This document shows, one piece after another, positions 62,901-64,000 of a DNA stretch of 64,000 nt. The notes under the pieces are model-generated. The model searched no databases and was not told where the DNA came from. It saw only the letters and a program-made list of their open reading frames with translations. The stretch's first letter is position 1. Every line of letters begins with the position of its first letter. The position numbers were made by a program, and so were the translations under genes. The DNA lies in contig CAMCZG010000002.1 of assembly GCA_945886445.1 (NCBI GenBank), positions 23,147 to 87,146 on the forward strand. Reading direction: 5' to 3'. The DNA is from Bifidobacterium breve (GTDB lineage Bacteria; Actinomycetota; Acidimicrobiia; Acidimicrobiales; Ilumatobacteraceae).

Positions 62901-64000
62901 GGTCCTTCGGCAATGTTCGCAGCACCAGTTGTTACTGCAGATACCACGCTTTTGTTTGAAGTAACAGCGACCGATGCGGGTTCTTCTTCCACAGTTCGTG
63001 CTTCGGTCATCATTATGCCTCTTCCTACAGTGAATGGTCCAACAGGTAAAACTGCTGGTGGAAGCGGTTCATCGGTTCTGCATCGTGTACCAAAACAAAA
63101 TGTTTCGGCTTCTCGGGTCATTCGTGCAACTGCTCCAACTTCAGGAACTGGTGATGCTTCCTATAGTCCTGTCACCTCTACTGGCGTCACAGTGAACGGA
63201 AACATCTTCGGCGCAAGTTCAGTAACAGTTGCCCAAAGTGCAGCAGTGTCTCTTACTGCAGCAGCCACAGGCGTTGGTGCGATCTCTTACTCTTGGTCAC
63301 AAGCATCAGGACCAACCCCATCTGTGCTTGCAACAGCTATTACAAACACCGCTGCATTGAGCTTTACCGCTCCTGCTGCAAACGTGACCGTACAGCTGCG
63401 CGTGGAAGCAACAGACTCGCGTGGTCTCAAGTCATCTGACTTGGTCACGGTTGTTATCGGCTCTGGTGGCACACCGGTTGTTTCAGCATCTATTTCGGGG
63501 GCAGATGGCCCTGTAGTGGTCGACACCTCGCAGGCATTCACTTTGACAGCCGCAGGTTCCGGCAGCGGAACTTTGAGCTACGCCTGGACGCAAGTTTCAG
63601 GTACTCCTCTTACTTTGAACAACGCTGCAGCTGCGGCAGTTACTATTGCTGCAACAGGCGCAATGGGTGATGCTGTATTGCAGGTTGTTGTCACCGATGG
63701 AACGGGAGCAAAGGCTTCTGCTGAAGTTGCACTTGAACTCAAACCAGCAGGCACACCTCGTGCATTGTGTAATTTCGTTGAAGCTGCTTCGAAGCAAACT
63801 TTGAGCAGTGTGCAGTCAACAATCGATGCCATTGGTATTGGTGGAGTAGATCTCACGCAGTTTGCTGTGAGCTCAGATACTTGCCTCGAGAATTCAAAGG
63901 TCACCTTCGCTGGAGCCGGGTTCTCGCTCGGTAACTACCTCACTGTTTCTGATGCTTCAGGTTCAGTGTCTGCCTATGGTCTTACCATTCGTACTGCACG
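59955..64000 (+). CDS. Giant secreted repeat protein (partial, continues past the window)
   Basis: At least 1348 aa; I read the frame through to the last base with no stop, so the gene is cut by the window edge. A signal peptide (residues 1-31, ending LQAHA) is followed by a Thr-rich segment, then five repeats of a DUF11-like domain each with W-x-C and usually a later Cys: Trp codons near 60510, 61041, 61448, 61968 and 62451. Two PKD/REJ-like domains follow (SYSWSQASGP near 63290, SYAWTQVSGT near 63580), then a non-repetitive segment. It looks like a large envelope or adhesion protein. Its ATGA overlap joins it to two lipoprotein genes. Confidence 0.78.
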   Translation, partial: MKNNIRHFTRNGVVLLAAFTMVATSTLQAHASSPEDSTTTTEADAPTTTVGDGETTTTLPLSDVTTTLPDGTPVELKNVLGPNGEDGSVNQPPADAAQDPNAVKLPEGKIVDQKTGVDLSISSNLVGAAYPGFVFMGIVYVSNIGNTSAGEKSPVSFTLSDIPAFATLKEANPVLDEKSSEGDIGWSCKSDTCTYVEKTATGTKNALLEAGTMAQADLQFNIAVDAQIPQPEDSYFDESAAKAKNGDIAGYQAMIKTVTHVTVTVAKGEDIEPNNNETAIQLLGEKREGGAAVGSAGGVQIRAIAGVFIDSKVRGPVYPGGPFHMELRYLPTGTETQSGKIKFSEVLPTGLALTKIKVSGTNWTCDSLTALKSCQTSGPDLKPGDFSETLIIDGVVAKSAPVNDKPMTWVVSSTTTTALDESPVQWNSTLSARVVKTPEPDLAIRLIPRDGKSSIAPPGTITIDALVRAVYGPAQNVLVTINLPKGISFKSLDTKAEGWECNPAASGTPSFEGGSIEMCGKQELDAETPETLGLVVGASESTEAGAAQIIAIISADNEAEKYKDGNSVSQDLVVQPQAAPMPGAELSRADDKGGIKVISDGSATKVRIGASKDYSFSAKNLGSKALAAGEVVRFEQFVDNTAIFSGASFAKFAGYSASLDSQKINTASAGKWVCVSGTGNVPQIASPLDPSKAATATSVAPVTTVATKKSGPAVRCEIKLASSVEPGKATPALNLTVRMSNSAKVGKPEWPVYVTMLGIPEAPIARFGMTVDISEDKTDLVPSFLAPAGPRPGGKAVATLTLRNSGDTDAKSQFVVVPGVKDGRITGVTGDSWKCARLGTALASGFTVCSRTPALKVGTETPALSVSYESTNKSSKSLNLQAASLYGTARNIAAGRGSNLSVELRPMLSFTVAGPGTVIDQIVDAEGKRVASTVLLTTQGNGDGAAYVWKQLCTTAEDVKNSGGDCKAVTPAVKWSDNKVPNGPSAMFAAPVVTADTTLLFEVTATDAGSSSTVRASVIIMPLPTVNGPTGKTAGGSGSSVLHRVPKQNVSASRVIRATAPTSGTGDASYSPVTSTGVTVNGNIFGASSVTVAQSAAVSLTAAATGVGAISYSWSQASGPTPSVLATAITNTAALSFTAPAANVTVQLRVEATDSRGLKSSDLVTVVIGSGGTPVVSASISGADGPVVVDTSQAFTLTAAGSGSGTLSYAWTQVSGTPLTLNNAAAAAVTIAATGAMGDAVLQVVVTDGTGAKASAEVALELKPAGTPRALCNFVEAASKQTLSSVQSTIDAIGIGGVDLTQFAVSSDTCLENSKVTFAGAGFSLGNYLTVSDASGSVSAYGLTIRTA

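Noticed and set aside
1..64000. tRNA, rRNA, CRISPR arrays, insertion sequences, prophage or attachment sites
   Set aside because: I looked for tRNA T-loop-like motifs, regularly spaced repeats, transposase motifs and terminal inverted repeats, and found nothing that held up.

Overview
The window looks like a chromosome segment of an actinobacterium, most likely from the class Acidimicrobiia. By eye its base composition is near 50% GC, and genes are packed tightly. The lineage call rests on two WhiB proteins, a SenX3/RegX3 pair next to PhoU and polyphosphate kinase, a B-type succinate dehydrogenase, DUF2342-type metalloprotease, Rv0958/Rv0959-like AAA+/VWA proteins and actinobacterial-style heme genes. 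No rRNA, tRNA, CRISPR array, insertion sequence or prophage was seen. No gene-free gap exceeds 300 bp; the largest are 4628-4890 and 27463-27671. Many convergent genes touch or overlap, and many co-directional genes share ATGA or GTGA junctions.

Layout. 1-2.2 kb: a 2-oxoglutarate oxygenase coupled to a formaldehyde-activating-enzyme homologue, an SCP2 protein and a DedA protein. 2.2-8.4 kb: a proton-pumping pyrophosphatase divergent from sdhCAB. 8.4-14.5 kb: a MoxR-like ATPase, a ThuA-like protein, a form II CO/xanthine-dehydrogenase-type Mo enzyme (L-S-M) and a P450-type ferredoxin. 14.5-24.9 kb: an accessory catabolic region with a DUF1566 lipoprotein, two amidohydrolases, two tandem P450s, two SDRs, a limonene-epoxide-hydrolase homologue, acetoacetyl-CoA synthetase and a GH1-like protein lacking its nucleophile. 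24.9-29.7 kb: a class III cyclase, a VWA protein, WhiB, glutamate formimidoyltransferase, TatA, a second WhiB and a small unknown. 29.7-34.5 kb: ppk-phoU-senX3-regX3, a phosphate cluster. 34.5-43.3 kb: MFS transporter, metalloprotease, MoaE, MreB, soluble sugar dehydrogenase, TesB, GH1, nitroreductase and a methyltransferase. 43.3-46.3 kb: a glycan-type cluster (GT4, methyltransferase, alpha/alpha-barrel protein). 46.3-52.2 kb: hemE-cpfC-cgoX-lnt, translationally coupled, then an M48 protease. 52.2-57.8 kb: esterase, Lgt, enoyl-CoA hydratase and gatCAB. 57.8-64 kb: three lipoprotein genes and a giant secreted repeat protein that runs off the window.

The most interesting observation is at 57833-58336. 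A thioredoxin-fold lipoprotein gene carries one in-frame TGA exactly where the first cysteine of the CxxC active site should be, giving a UxxC reading. A hairpin with a GGUC loop follows 26 nt later, which fits a bacterial SECIS element. Conventional gene calling would truncate or split this gene. Other points worth a second look are an Lnt homologue with serine at the catalytic cysteine, the P450/ferredoxin/epoxide-hydrolase cluster whose I-helices carry His instead of the usual acid, the GH1 homologue without a nucleophile, and a Fae homologue in an actinobacterial setting.
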